Origin: Cryptomeria japonica
Taxonomy: Eukaryota; Streptophyta; Pinopsida; Cupressales; Cupressaceae
Assembly (NCBI RefSeq): GCF_030272615.1
Contig: NC_081410.1
Span: 229,060,915-229,124,914, forward strand
DNA length: 64,000 nt
Direction: 5' to 3'
The position numbers and the translations under genes were made by a program. This document shows positions 23,830 to 36,289 of this stretch, piece after piece (within the stretch, counting starts at the first letter, position 1; the number at the start of each line of letters is the position of its first letter). The notes under the pieces were generated by a model that saw nothing but the letters and a program-made list of their open reading frames with translations, searched no databases and was not told the origin of the DNA.

Positions 23830-26800
23830 ATGGAACCTAATTTGAATGGCCTTTTTAACGAGGACATGGGTAATTCCTCTAATCCTCTTAATGATGAAGA
23901 AGCTCTCCATGAGGTTTCTGTAGAACAACTTTCGAAATTGGATAACCAATTTGATGATTTTCGACAATGGATGTCTCAAGAATACCCCGATAGTGAAGCT
24001 CTTTCATTAATTGAGGGTCTAAAATGTATGGTTCAAAGTGATAAGAATGGAATTGATATTTTGCATGGTATTGCACACATTGTGGATTCGAATGTGATGC
24101 CGATGAAAAGTTGTGCCGAAACCTTAGGTTATACACAACCTCCTACTCAAGTTAATCATTCTATTCCTTTGACAACTTCTATTGCTAGTATACCTACTTT
24201 TACATCAAATATAATGACTACTTCAATACAAGACATTCCACCTATGATCACCAGTCATGGGGGCAATCCCTCTTCTTCAATCAACCCTCTTCCTTCATTC
24301 AATCCGACTTCTTCATTCATTCCTTCAATGAGTGTTCCTATTATATCTCCACAAATAAACATGACACAAGGGGGCAATTCATTTAACCCTTCCATTCCTC
24401 CTTGTAGTGTTCCTCCTTTCCAATCATCTCCTATGACTAACTATCATAGTGTCCCACCACCTTACTCTCTACCTTCTTTCAATAACATAACACCTCCATC
24501 ACAATCTAACACGTCTAATATGAACTCTTCGACTGAAGCGACCATTAACAATCTTGCACAAACTGTCTCTTCTTTACAGCAACAAATTGCCTCTATGAAT
24601 CAATCTAAGTTTAGTGTGCCCACATTTGATGTTGCGAGCCCACTTTCTCTTGACATTGTTCGAGCTATCCCCCCTAAACATGTTGAAATTCCGCATTTGG
24701 AGCTTTATAATGGTAAGGGTGATCCTCTAACACATGTAAGACCTTTCAAACAATATGTACTGATTTTGCTTATGACCAAAGGTTGCTTGCAAAACTGTTT
24801 ACTAGAACATTAAGAGATAAAGCCCTACAAAGGTATTGCTCGTTGCCTTCTTATTCTATTACTTCTTTCGAACAACTTGCAAATGCTTTTATTCAACAAT
24901 TTCTAAACAATATAAGTCCTAAAGTTACTTTGATTGATTTAATGCATTGTAAACAAGGTGTTAAAGAAAAAGTGACTTATTTCATTGGTAGCTATAAGCA
25001 TTTGTATGCTCAAATTTCTTTTCCAGTACCTGACAATGATATTCAAAGAATCTTTATTTCTAATTTACAAAAAGATATTAGAGAAAAACTTCTGTTTTCT
25101 GAGTTTACTTCTTTCCAACAGTTGTGCGCAACTCTTCACAATTATCAACTGACTGTGAGTCAAATGGAACAAGCAAATCCTATGGCTCCGAGTGATAAGG
25201 GTGATAGTAGTCAACAACCATTTGGGAAGTTTAAACCGAATAGAGAGTCCATTAAATTCAATGAAAACATCATCAACAACAATGTGAATGCGGCATCAGG
25301 TGTGCCTCCTATTTCTAAGTTTTTCAAGAAAGAAAGAAAGTTTACTCCTTTGAATGAATCATTGCATAATATTATGAATAAGTTATTGGAACAAAATGTG
25401 CTTACTCTTCCTCCTATAAAGCAGATAGATCCTACAAAGATTAATTCACCCTATTTTGATAACAAATCTTTTTGTCAATTTCATCGTCATCCTGGGCATG
25501 ATACTGAAAAATGTTTTGCTTTAAAAGGTAAAATTCAAGATTTGATTGATAATAATACTATCTCTGTTTTGGTGTGAATGATAAAGGCAATACATCTGTA
25601 GCTCCTCCTAACCAAAATCTTCAGATTTTTACTGATCCATTACCTTCTCATACCTCTAATGCGATTGATACTAATGATTCCTCTGTCTCACCTGATGATC
25701 TTGTGTCTATGACTCCGAATGTGATTAACTTTGTAGAGCAGCAGAAAATCCATAAAGAACCTTCCATCACCTTTGATTCTAGTGAAACTATCAGGGCACC
25801 TGATGGTCCTTTATATATAGTTGCAAAAGTCAAGAATACACCTTGCCGTGGAGTGCTTATTGATCCTTCTTGTATGGTTAATATCATTGCTGAAGAATTT
25901 CTTTTTACTTTGCAATTGAATCAAGTGATCTATGATGAAACAAATGTGGTTGTGAAACTATTTGATGCATTTTCTTCTCCTGCAATTGGTTCTATTACAT
26001 TACCTATTGAGGTCCATAACAAATCCCTTGATGTGGACTTTGCTATTATTCCATCATCCGAACAATTTCGTGTGAAGCTAGGCTATCCTTGGCTATCTTC
26101 CATGAAAGCTATTGCTTCTCCTATTCACAAGTGTTTGAAATTTCCCCATAATGGTGAAGTTGTTACTGTCAATCATAGTCTCTTTAAACCAGCTGAAAGA
26201 ACTTCTAGCATTCCTATTGATTACTTTTGGCCTAAACAATTCCAATCTATTCCTCCGCGAAGTGATCATCTTTTCAAATCTTATCAAAAGTGGAAGAAAG
26301 ATATGATCCTATCTCTAAGTGAACCTAGAACACCCAAACTTGACATTCCTATCATTCTTGAGAAGGAAGTTCTTCCTTTGAAAGATAAAACTAATGTCTT
26401 TCCTCAAGAAGATTCCCAACCCATTCCTATGAATGTGACTATGCCTATATCTAATAAACTTCCTAAAAGTAGACCTATACCTCCTCGTCATAATGGACTT
26501 GGTCTCCTTCCTAAACCGAATATTCCTCCCTTATATGGAGCAGTTCCTCCTCCTTCCTCTTATGGAGAGAAGAGACCTTCCTCTTCTCCTATTGTTCAAC
26601 CTAAGAGACCACAACCTAAACACCCAAGTGAAAAGGATGAGAACATTCCTCCTCCTCAATCTTCTCAACTTCCTACTAAGACTAGATGGAATCATTCTGC
26701 ACGTGAACGCTGATGAAAGCGTCATCTTAGAGCTCAGGCAGCTGCTTCTCAAACTTTGCAATCCCCAAAAACACCTTCAGCCAGTATTATTCCATTTTCT

Positions 26801-27142
26801 CCTCAGCCGACGATCGAGCCGAAATCTCCTAAACATAAGATGCATGATGGCCTTGATCCTGTGCGAGTTAAAGATCCTATTTTTATAAATCTTGATGATG
26901 ATATAGATGAAAATGTTATTCATGATGAAAATGTTGATGTTGATAACCATTTATCTAATAGTGAATATGAATATGTTGATGTTGATAACCATTTATCTAA
27001 CGAATTTTCTAAAGCACTTATTCTAGCTCCTAGACAAGAACAACGTGGCTCGGAACATGAACATAGCCCTTGTTTGGATCTTGTGATAGCTCCATCTGCT
27101 GTGTTGGATGTTTCTCCTCTAGCATGTTTCCTACCTTCCTGA
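23830..27142 (+). pseudogene. Gypsy A gag-protease polyprotein, two frame breaks
   Basis: Starts MEPNLNGLFNEDMG, with a Ser/Pro/Thr-rich region at about residues 95-235. A short coil (TINNLAQTVSSLQQQIASMN) leads to the retrotrans_gag entry LELYNGKGDPLTHVR. A one-base loss near 24745 moves the frame; the gag core continues 24783-25577 (ITSFEQLANAFIQQF, DIQRIFISNLQ) with a zinc-knuckle-like FCQFHRHPGHDTEKC. Another one-base loss near 25570 shifts into the 25574-26713 frame, as shown by in-frame element B (SMTGVNDKGN). That frame has a protease-like segment (CRGVLIDPSCMVNI, GSITLPIEV, LGYPWLSSMKAIA) and a Pro-rich linker. TGA TGA follows at 26711-26716, then an acidic tail (NLDDDIDENVIHDENVDVDN repeats) to 27142. 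The protease has DPS in place of the usual D-T/S-G. Confidence 0.85.
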
Positions 27143-27936
27143 AATATTGATCAATAAGATCGGGGGGTAGATGACGTGCTGGACTAGTTTCATTAGCATA
27201 GCAGACTCTCTCCTCCTCTCTTGATCTCTTTTGTTACTTCTTCTATGTGTTATTCTCATTCTTCTATTTGTTGTCCTTAGTGTTGTCTACTTGAGGACGA
27301 TGCAAAACATTGAGATCTCTTTTGGTCTCTCTCATGTTGACTCAAAAGACACATGTGTTCCCTTCTTCTAGGTGACCTTCCTTGATTGGGGAATGAAGAA
27401 CAATTATGCATACATCCATATGATATACATGAATTATCATACAGCATACTGACCCCGAGGAAAGCGAAGTCACCTTGTGCTTTGTGTTTTATGTCTATTA
27501 TCCTTGGGCTTATCTCACACTTGGGGGCTAAATCCTTGTGATAACATGCTCCTTTCTCATTTCTTATATGTATCACTACCTTAAAGCAATCACCCCCGGT
27601 GAGGCATGTGCGATCGCTTTAACGTAGGGGGGCATACATCCCATTCATATCTTTTCAAGATACTTGAAAATTTCTTGACAAATTTAGCTTTGCCTTGAAA
27701 ATTTTTGATATCTTTCTTGCATGACTCATAGTGAGGGAACCTTACTACTGACAGTCATGGTTCTCCCTCATGATCTTCCCTTTTACTTTGTCAATCGAAG
27801 TCGTAAGATCCTTAGTCCACTGGGGGCTTGGTGTATCTTGCCTCCTTGACGTGGTGAAAGTTTTTCAATGTTGTTTCCTTGTACTTTACCGGAAGTATGA
27901 GCGTACGCTTATACTCCCGCTAAAGTGGGGGCTAAA
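27143..27936 (+). other. Gypsy A non-coding 3' region and polypurine tract
   Basis: Collinear with the corresponding part of element B. No polymerase domain was found in any frame. It ends CCCGCTAAAGTGGGGGCTAAA just before the 3' LTR, a plausible polypurine tract. Confidence 0.7.
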
Positions 27937-29148
27937 TGTAGCATCCTAAAATTGTGACACTTGCAATTTCGATTGCATTTGGGACTTCACGATGGCGGTG
28001 CAACATTGAACCTGAATGGAGACCTCGAAACCTATTTACGACACCAAAACTGCATTTTCTGCACCTTGGCCTGATCCTTCCTTGCACCCTGCTATCTCGG
28101 GAGGTGGGACCATGGCGCCCAGCGCCCTGGTCCCTGGCCCTATTTTGGGCCCGGTCTCTTTTGGGCATCAGGTCTTTAAGTTTGCAATTTGGGAAATAAT
28201 GTTTCCTGGTCGGCCTAAGGTCGGAAAAATCAGTCTATCAGCCCTAATTGACAAGTATATAAACTACATTTCCCCTCCCATTTGAGGAAGGTAAAAGAAA
28301 GAGGAAGAAAATGAGCAAGAACAAGACACGGAAGCGGTATTCAAACATTCAATCATTCAAGCATTCAAGCATTCCTTCAAGCAATTGAGCATTCTAAGTC
28401 TCCATTCAAGGCTAGGTGTTGCATTCAAGACAAGGATTCAACCATTGAAGAGGAGATCACTTACAACATACAAAATACAACATTCATTACACCTTCGCAT
28501 GTAAGAATACAAACATTCTTACAACAAGGTATCAATACTTGTTTACATTATAAACATTTACATTTACAACATTCTCATTTCTTGGTTAATTCCAAAACTG
28601 GGGTTTGACCTAAAGGAAAACCCCTCATCCCTAACCCCCCAATCATCCTCTCTTTTCTGTGTGTAGGTTGCGGGTATGCGGCTGTAATTGAAGATCTGGA
28701 ATCCTTGTGCAGAGACGAACAGATCCCCCTTCGTTTCGCGGATTTTTCGGAGGACCATGTGCACGCCGGGAGCTATCGTCCCGTCAACTTTCATTCAAAT
28801 TTGCAGAACAGCACCGTCTCGACATTTTATTGCTAATTCCAGGTCTGCAGCTTCATCCCATATCCCTATCTCTGTTTATAAGTGAATCTTTCCTACTTTA
28901 CATGCATTCCTAGTTCAATCTTTCTATCTACATTCTTTACAAAAGAGGGTATCCTTGATGTCACAACCCTTGAAACTCATTTAGAATCCAATCTTGCATT
29001 GTGTGGGATTGGATCTTGTGGGTTTCAACCCCTCTTTTGAATGTAAAGTCTCTCCTAAGTGAAAACCATCAACCCTAGTGACTCTCCCTTCTCTCTCCTT
29101 GGAGTTGGGGAGGGGAGAACAACTAGGGTTTGATTTTTCCACTTTACA
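27937..29148 (+). repeat. 3' LTR of Gypsy A
   Basis: TGTAGCATCC to ACTTTACA, then TAGTT. It is collinear over its whole length with 21341-22553. Confidence 0.9.
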
Positions 29149-29322
29149 TAGTTATTCTAGGTCTTACCAGTTGCACTCGGTTTCAACTAGTATCACTACT
29201 TGCCAGTCATTTGGAGTATTTGTTGTCAAACCGGTTTTGGACTATATTTTTGTTTGTACTTATTCACCCCCCCCCCCTCCTTAGTAATGGTTTGGTACTA
29301 TTGGTTCATCATTGAGTTATCA
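29149..29322 (+). repeat. Copia 5' LTR, second surviving part
   Basis: Continues the LTR after Gypsy A (TAGTTATTCTAGGTCTTACC) and matches 35126-35293. It has a C-run near 29270 and ends GAGTTATCA. The first five bases are the right copy of the Gypsy A target duplication. Confidence 0.85.
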
Positions 29323-29324
29323 AT

Positions 29325-29342
29325 TGGTATCAAAGCTCTAGG
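29325..29342 (+). other. Copia primer-binding site
   Basis: TGGTATCAAAGCTCTAGG sits just inside the 5' LTR. Plant Copia elements usually have TGGTATCAGAGC, complementary to initiator tRNA-Met; one G reads A here. Confidence 0.75.
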
Positions 29343-29392
29343 TCCTTTGTGTTGTAAGCTTAACCGCTTGAGGTAAAGATCCCAATCAAACG

Positions 29393-32300
29393 ATGAAGAG
29401 GGAAGGTCCAAAGTTTAACAGGGAAAATTTCGGTATATGGAAAGATAGGATGAAGATATTCATCAGAAGCATGGGTGCTCAACACTGGAGTTATGTTGAG
29501 AATGTCTATGTTGTCCCTACCGGTACTCCCACCGATGACCAAAAGAGAGAAATACAAGAAAATGGGCAAGTCATGGAATCCCTCATTAGTAGTCTATCTG
29601 ACATTAAGTTTATTGATGTTCAGGACAAGGTAAATCCCAAAGAGGTATGGGATGCTCTTGAAAATATCTATGGTGGTGATGAACATGTGAAACAGGCTAA
29701 GGAAGAAAGCCTGAGAGGGAAGTTTGAAGATATGCGGATGGTTGAAGGTGAGACCATTCAGCAGTATGGAATAAGAATCAAAATAGTTGTTGGAGAAATC
29801 AAGAGTGCAGGTGGTAAAATAGAAGATTCCACTGTGGTAAGCAAAGTCTTAAGATCCCTGTTGGCGGTCTATGCAATAAGGGTTGCTACTATTTAGGAGC
29901 TGAGATTAATAGACAAGTCTAAAGTATCATTGGACTCCATCATAGCCAAGCTGACAGCCTATGAGCTAAATAGTTTTGATCGTAGTGTTCAAAAGACTGA
30001 ATCAGCATTTAAAGCCTCTGCTATACCATCCAGAAAAGGAAAAGAAGCTAGCACTAGTGGTGAACCTAGTCAGAGCTGAGAAATGAATGATGAGGAGATT
30101 CTGATGGCATTTGAAGCTCTCCTTGCCAGGAAGCTTCCTAAAGGAACCAGTAAATACAAAGGTAAGCTACCTTTGAAATGCTTTTCTTGTAACCGGATAG
30201 GACATATTGCTATAAACTGTCCTAATGGCGATAACAAGGACAAACCAGAAAGGTTCAGGAAATTCAAAGGAGGAAACCAGAGAAACTATTTTGTGGTAGT
30301 TGATGAAGGTGTCACAAATGAGGAATCAGAAGATGAAGAGAATGAAGACATTATGTTTGTTGTTGTAAAGGAAGATGTGGCAGACAAGAAGGCTCTTGTC
30401 TCCCGGTTTGATAATTCCAATGAGTGGATTATTGACAATGGTTGTTCTCACCATGTGACTGGTGATCGGAGCAAGTTTCTATCCTTGGAGGATTATGATG
30501 GTGGTGTGGTTCTCTTTGGAAATGATGCACCATGCATGGTCAAAGGCAGAGGGTCTATCTCTCTGAATGGAAAGATCAGTGTTGACAATGTGTACAGGGT
30601 TGATCGTCTCAAACACAACCTTCTAAGTGTTGCCCAGCTAAATGATAGTGGCCTCACTCTGGAATTCAAGAATGGAGTTTGCAGAATCAAAGGAAAAGAT
30701 GGTAAATTGGTGGCCACCGACATGCAAACCAATGGTAACCTATTTCATCTGAATGCAAATATAAGTACATGTCTTATGGCTAAGCTTGATGATAGCTGGA
30801 TATGGCATAGGAGACTCTGCCATGTAAACTTTGATAACATTGTGAAGGCTAGTAAGATCAAAGCAGTTAGAGGGTTGTCGGTGCTAAGCAAACTAGATAA
30901 TACCTTGTGCAAAGAGTGTCAATTGGGTAAAATGTCTTCCTCAACCTTTAAAGGTAAATCTTTCACTACTGCCAACTTGCTTGATCTTGTGCATACTAAT
31001 TTGTGTGGTCCTATGAAAACCAGAAGTGTGCAGGGTGATAGGTACTTCATAATTCTCACTGATGATTGCTCAAGAATGATCTGGGTCACATTCTTGAAAG
31101 ACAAGTCTGAAGCCTTCGTGAAATTCAAGGCTTTTAGAGAATCAGTGGAGAAGGAAAGCGGTAAAAGAATCAAGTGTCTCAGAACCGATCAAGGAGGGGA
31201 ATTCACTTCCGGTGAATTCAACAAGTACTGTGAAGAATTTGGCATCAGAAGGCAACTGTCTGCCCCCCGGACTCCATAGCAGAATGGCCTAGCAGAGAGG
31301 AATAATCAGACTATGGTTGAAGCAGCTAGAACCATGTTGATTCAAGGAAAGGTAGCTCACACCTTTTGGAGAGAAGCGGTGAGCACTGTAGTCTACACTA
31401 TGAACCAGGTACTCATCAAGAAAGGTAAGGACAAAACTCCTTATGAGTATTGGACCAGTAAGACACCTGTGGTCAGTTACTTTAGGGTATTTGGTAGCAA
31501 ATGTTACATCAAGAGGAGTGAACATCAAGGCAAATTTGAAGTTAAATGTGATGAGGGAATATTCCTAGGATATTCCACCAAGAGTAAAGCTTTCAAGTGT
31601 TACAACAATAGGACTCAGAGAATTATGGAAAGTATCAATGTAAGGATTGATGAATCCTCTAAGAAAACTAAGGAAACGGGCAGTGAGCAAGTTGTAAATA
31701 AACCAGTTGCAACCTTCTGGGAACTGGTTGTCAGTCAACCAATTACCAGTAATAGTGTTCCTGAACCGGTAAATGTTGATACTGATGAAGATGAGGATGA
31801 AGAGGAAAAGCAAGAAGAACTAGTCAAGACCATTCCTCGGTATGTCAAGTTGAATCATGATCCTAAGCAGATCATAGGAGATAAGGATGCAGGAATCCTT
31901 ACAAGGAGAAAGATCAGAGAAAACTCATGTATGATCTTTGAATTTGAGCCTAAATCATTCAAAGAGGCTCATAAAGATGAAGATTGGATCAAGGCAATGG
32001 AAGAGGAACTTGATCAGATAGAGAAAAATGGTACATGGTCCTTGGTACCCAGATCAGAGCATAAAAATGTCATTGGAACCAAATGGGTGTTCAGAAACAA
32101 GCTGAATGAGGATGGCATGGTGATTAGGAATAAATCCAGATTGGTGTGCAAAGGATATGCTCAAGAAGAAGGAGAAGACTATGGAGAAACCTTTGCTCCT
32201 ATAGCCAAATTGGAAGGAGTTCGTATGCTTCTTGCATATGCAGCTTTTAAAAGGTTCAAAGTATATCAAATGGATGTAAAATCTGCATTCCTAAATGGTG

Positions 32301-33481
32301 TACTTGAAGAGGAGGTATATATAAAGCAACCATATGGGTTTTCCCTATCTAAAGACAGTGATATGGTGTGCAGGCTACATAAAGCCTTATATGGTCTAAA
32401 GCAAGCACCTAGGGCATGGTATGAGCACCTACATTCCCATCTTGTGAAGATTGGATTTGAGAGAACAAGTGAAGATAGAAATATCTACTTGAAGTCTGAA
32501 GGAGATCAGATCCTAATCTGTGAGGTTTTTGTTGATGACATTATCTTTGGTGGAGACGACAAGATGAGTCATGAGTTTGCTGATGAGATGAAGAAAGAGT
32601 TTGAGATGTCACTCATAGGGGAGATTAAGTTCTTCATTGGATTGCAAATCCAGTAGATGAAAGATGGAATCTTTATCACTCAGTCCAAATATGTCAAAGA
32701 GGTGTTGAAGACCTTTGGCATGGAAGATAGCAAACCGGTTGGTACACCGATGGTGACCGGTTGCAAATTGACAAAAGAGGATGATTCTGCACTGGTTGAT
32801 GAGAAGGAATACTGATCAATGATTGGTAAGTTACATTATGTAGTGCATAGCAGACTGGATATTGCACATGCAGTTGGCATTACTGCAAGGTTCCAGAAAA
32901 GTCCAAGAGAATCCCACTTGATTGCAGTCAAGCAGATTCTTAGGTATCTAAAGGGAACAATTGACTATGGATTGTGGTACCCATACAACAATGATTTCAA
33001 TCTGAAAGTGTTCACAAGTGAATATTGGGTAGGTAATGTGGATGACCGAAAAAGCACAATCGGTGGTGCATTATTTCTCGATGGTAGACTGGTCTCATGG
33101 ATGAGTAAAAAGAAGAGTTGTATCTCTTAGTCTATAGTGGAAGTGGAGTATGTTGCAGCTTTCATGAACTGCACTCAGACAATCTGGATGAAGCATGTTT
33201 TAAATGGCTTCAAAATCCCTGTATCTGAACCGGTAAGTATATTCAGTGATAACACAAGTGCTATCAATATCTCAAAGAATCCAGTTTTACATTCTAGAAC
33301 CAAGCATTTTGAGCTTAAGTATCATTTCTTGAGGGAAAAGGTTTAGAATAAAGAGATTGCACTGGAACATGTTTCCAGTAAGGAGCAGTTAGCAGACATA
33401 TTCACCAAGCCTCTCCCAAAGACTACATTTGTGCATTTAAGAAGTGAATTGGGGGTACTGCCCCTTCAGGAGGTGAACTAA
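29393..33481 (+). pseudogene. Copia gag-pol polyprotein with seven nonsense codons
   Basis: One frame of about 1362 codons with no frameshift. UBN2-type gag: 29393-30080. Zinc knuckle CFSCNRIGHIAINC: about 30180-30222. Protease WIIDNGCSHHVTG: about 30427 (DSG has become DNG). GAG-pre-integrase WHRRLCHVNFDNI: about 30800. Integrase: HTNLCGP (first catalytic Asp replaced by Asn), LRTDQGGEF, then QNGLAERNN. Reverse transcriptase: KWVFRNKLN, KSRLVCKGYAQ, YQMDVKSAFLNG, active site FVDDI (about 32530). RNase H region with SIFSDNTSAI and a TKHFELKYHFLRE block, ending LPLQEVN. Internal stops start at 29894, 30077, 31277, 32654, 32813, 33128 and 33344 (five TAG, two TGA). Each can be explained by one C-to-T or G-to-A change. 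Confidence 0.9.
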
Positions 33482-33724
33482 AAGTATTTGTTCCACATCA
33501 GTTAGGTATTGCATAGTCAAAAAAAAATTTGATTGATGTGTTGAAGGATGCTACTCCTCAGGGGGAGCAACATAATGGAACAGGGATGCTTGTGCCTCCA
33601 CTTTGGCATTGTTTTCAAAGGGGGAGAAGGAGTGAAGTGGAAATGATATCTGCAGCAAATGGGGGAGAAGATGTGATGCGGAGAGATATCTTTGTATATT
33701 GTCATCAATGCCAAAGGGGGAGAT
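33482..33724 (+). other. Copia 3' untranslated region and polypurine tract
   Basis: Purine-rich with repeated GGGGGAG clusters (CAGGGGGAGC, AAGGGGGAGAAGG, TGGGGGAGAAG, AAAGGGGGAGAT). The last abuts the LTR start TGTTGG and is the best polypurine tract. The short frame 33529-33750 crosses the LTR border and is not a gene. Confidence 0.7.
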
Positions 33725-35293
33725 TGTTGGCATTATGTGAACCGATATAAGGACATAATGATATTGTATGTTGTCATTGATGTCAATATGTGATATAAAG
33801 TGAACCGACATATGTGATATGTGAGAAGAGAGAACCGGCATATGTGTGAACCGGTATATATGCCAAAGTGAAGTGGTGTATTTGCTCAAGGTGAACTGAC
33901 ATGTAGTTATGGGAACCGGTACATGGAAGCATTGTATGGTTACCGGTTGGTAGGTAGTTTCCACTTCAGGATTTATGGTTGGAGTACCTCATGCCTATGT
34001 GACTCAATCGGTGATCTTTGTGTGATGAGTTAGCAGTATAATGGAGAACAGGTCGTGTTGCCACGTAAGCTCTGTGCACGTGAAGGATCTTGCATGAAGA
34101 AGACTATTCCTATCTACCTCGGGAATGTGCGAAGTTTGTCAAATGGTGATAATGCGTGATGGGTTATTAGACACCATGAAATCAGTGGATAATGGATTAT
34201 GGAGAATGTCTTGAGATCGATTCAAGATTGTTGCATTAATGCAGTATGATTCAACGGTCAGGATTGAACCGCTTGAATTGCTTAACCTAACAGGTTTAGG
34301 GTTTAGGGTTTTTGCTACCGACCTGTATGTTTCCTATAAGGTTGATGCTATGTTTCTTTCTAAGGTTGTTGGCAAAAGTTGTGTGTGTGTAGCCAAGGGA
34401 AGTGATACGTAATTCTTGCCAGACCAAAGGAGGGAAGAGATACTTGCAAAGTGAATGTGCAGAAGGTGAAGAGGAGCCAAAATGGATCTGCATTAGCATT
34501 GAGTGTTGTTATCAGATCATTGTAATTCCTGTTGATCTTTAACCATTTCAACAGTTGTGAAATCCCTTAACAGGGTAGCCTTAACCATCTTGATACAAAT
34601 CCCCTAACCGGGTAGCTTTAACCGGCTTGATTCAAATCCCTTAATAGGGTAACTCGAAGTTAATGAGTTCTGGAAAGCTATAGAGCTCTGGAGATCCTTT
34701 AGCTATTGAGTTCTTGAAATCCTCTAACAAGGTAACCCTAACCGGGTATTGTAGCCATCCCTTAACTGGGTGATCCCTAACAAGATCGGTTCCTAGCAGA
34801 ACCTATTGTAATGTCTTTAACCAGACAAGGCTCCTAACAGAGCAGACTTCTAAAGAGTTCAAAAGCAGATTGTGGGTATTCATCCCCACCATGGTTTTTC
34901 CCAGATGGGTTTCCATGTGAAAAATATGTGTGTCATGTGTGATGCTTTGTTATTTCCTGTTGAGCATATGATGGTTTTGTGTTTTATGCCTGTCTATAAA
35001 ATATATTGAACTAACTGTTGTGAAGATCAGATGATAGTTTACCTGTTCATGCATGGGGGTGTAATGGTACTATAGTATTGAGCTAAGAGGAAAGCTTAGT
35101 GAGTGATCGGTTTATGATTGTTTTAGTTACTCTGGGTCTTACCGGTTGCACTCTGTTTCAACTAGTATCACTGCTTGCCAATCATTTGGAGTATTTGTTG
35201 TCAAACCAGGTTTGGACTGTATTTTTGTTTGTACTAATTCACCCCCCCCTCTCAGTACCAGTTTGGTACTATTAGTTCATCATTGAGTTATTA
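33725..35293 (+). repeat. Copia 3' LTR, full length about 1569 bp
   Basis: Starts TGTTGGCATTATGTGAACCG after the polypurine tract. It ends GAGTTATTA, where the 5' copy has GAGTTATCA. From 34243 on it matches the surviving 5' LTR closely. It contains the GGTTTAGGGTTTAGGG block (about 34296-34312). Many ACCGG-containing short motifs lie in the first 300 bp. Confidence 0.9.
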
Positions 35294-35294
35294 G

Positions 35295-36288
35295 ACGCGT
35301 CTTCCTGGCCTTCCATTGGAGTTCTGGAATGAGGAGGTCTTTAAAGGGATTGCGGGATCATTTGGTGAACTTCTATTGATCGACCCGATGACTGCAACTA
35401 AATCTAGGTTATTTTTTGCTCATATTTGTGTTAATGTTAATCAAATGATGGATATGCCTCAATCTATTGAGATTTTATCCAAATTGGGGAAATGGACCCA
35501 AGTGATTGAATATGAATCTCTCTCGTTTGTGTGTTTTCATTGTAAAAAGTCGGGTCATTGGGCGAAATCTTATCCATCCAAGAAGGGTGAGAATGGTAGA
35601 AATGATAGCAACTCGAAGCAGAAATGGAAAATGAAAGGGAAGAATGATGATCCACCCTCAAAGGTTGTCCCTGAGAAGGAAGTGACCAAGATGGAAAATG
35701 AGGAAAAGAAGGGTTTGAATAATAACAATGAAAAATCTGTTTGTGCCTGTCCTAACAGTCAAAAAGAAAGTAACAAGGAGGAAGAGTATGGGACCAAAGA
35801 AAAGGTTCAAAAATTTGAATCAGAGGACTTGAAGGTTGGACCTATCATCCAGGGTAAAGTTGATGAGTTTTCCTATGATGATGCTTCAGCTTCATCGAAT
35901 GATAAAGAAAATGACGAAGACTTTAATGAAGTGCATGACTATAATATTTTGGATATTGTGCCTTTGTTGTTATTAACCAATAGAAGTCCTAAGTAGACTG
36001 GAAATATGATCCTGAACTCCCAATGCAAAACTCCTCCTAAAAGTATGGAAATGGTGGCTCTTGAGGGAAATCTTAAGATTTTTAGTATTAAAAAAAGCAA
36101 GTCAAATAATGGAGGACCCAAAGGAGGTATTTCAACCAGAAGCAAGAATAAGAAGGTGGCAGATGTTGGCAGTCACAACAAAAAATAGGAGAGACCCTCT
36201 CTAAATAATCAGAGGGAACAAGAAAGTTGGAAGAACCGTGCTGATGGAACACAGAGCTCCATTAAGTCATCCTTATCCCTAGTTAAAG
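35295..36288 (+). pseudogene. LINE ORF1 remnant with zinc knuckle
   Basis: RLPGLPLEFWNEEVFKGIAG, then a LFFAHICVNVN strand and VCFHCKKSGHWAKSY. This is the plant LINE ORF1 arrangement of an RRM-like/DUF4283-type region followed by CX2CX4HX4C. The last cysteine of the knuckle reads Tyr (TGT to TAT is one transition). The rest is Lys/Glu-rich low-complexity sequence to a stop near 35994, followed by a charged segment to 36188. The N-terminus was lost at the Copia junction. In L1-type elements ORF1 proteins bind element RNA. Confidence 0.8.
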
Positions 36289-36289
36289 T

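Larger units (their letters stand above)
21341..29148 (+). mobile_element. Gypsy-type element A, gag-protease only, 7.8 kb
   Basis: A complete element with LTRs of 1213 and 1212 bp (21341-22553, 27937-29148), both beginning TGTAGC, and a 5-bp duplication TAGTT. It interrupts the Copia 5' LTR, so it is younger than that Copia. Internal order: leader, gag, zinc knuckle, protease-like domain, acidic tail, non-coding 3' region, purine tract GTGGGGGCTAAA, LTR. There is no room for and no trace of reverse transcriptase or integrase. It therefore depended on another element for mobilisation. By eye I counted about 15-20 differences in the first 480 LTR bases, mostly transitions, so the insertion is moderately recent. 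Confidence 0.9.
20465..35293 (+). mobile_element. Copia element, 5' LTR split by Gypsy A
   Basis: The 3' LTR is 33725-35293. The 5' LTR survives as 20465-21340 plus 29149-29322, because Gypsy A is inserted between them. The first roughly 520 bp of the 5' LTR are missing. TGGTATCAAAGC (29325-29336) is a near-perfect tRNA-Met primer site. The single-frame polyprotein runs 29393-33481. A polypurine tract AAAGGGGGAGAT precedes the 3' LTR. The 3' LTR ends in the reading frame of a LINE ORF1, so the element landed in that LINE. The left LINE flank is not adjacent to the truncated 5' LTR, implying a deletion or rearrangement there. Confidence 0.85.
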
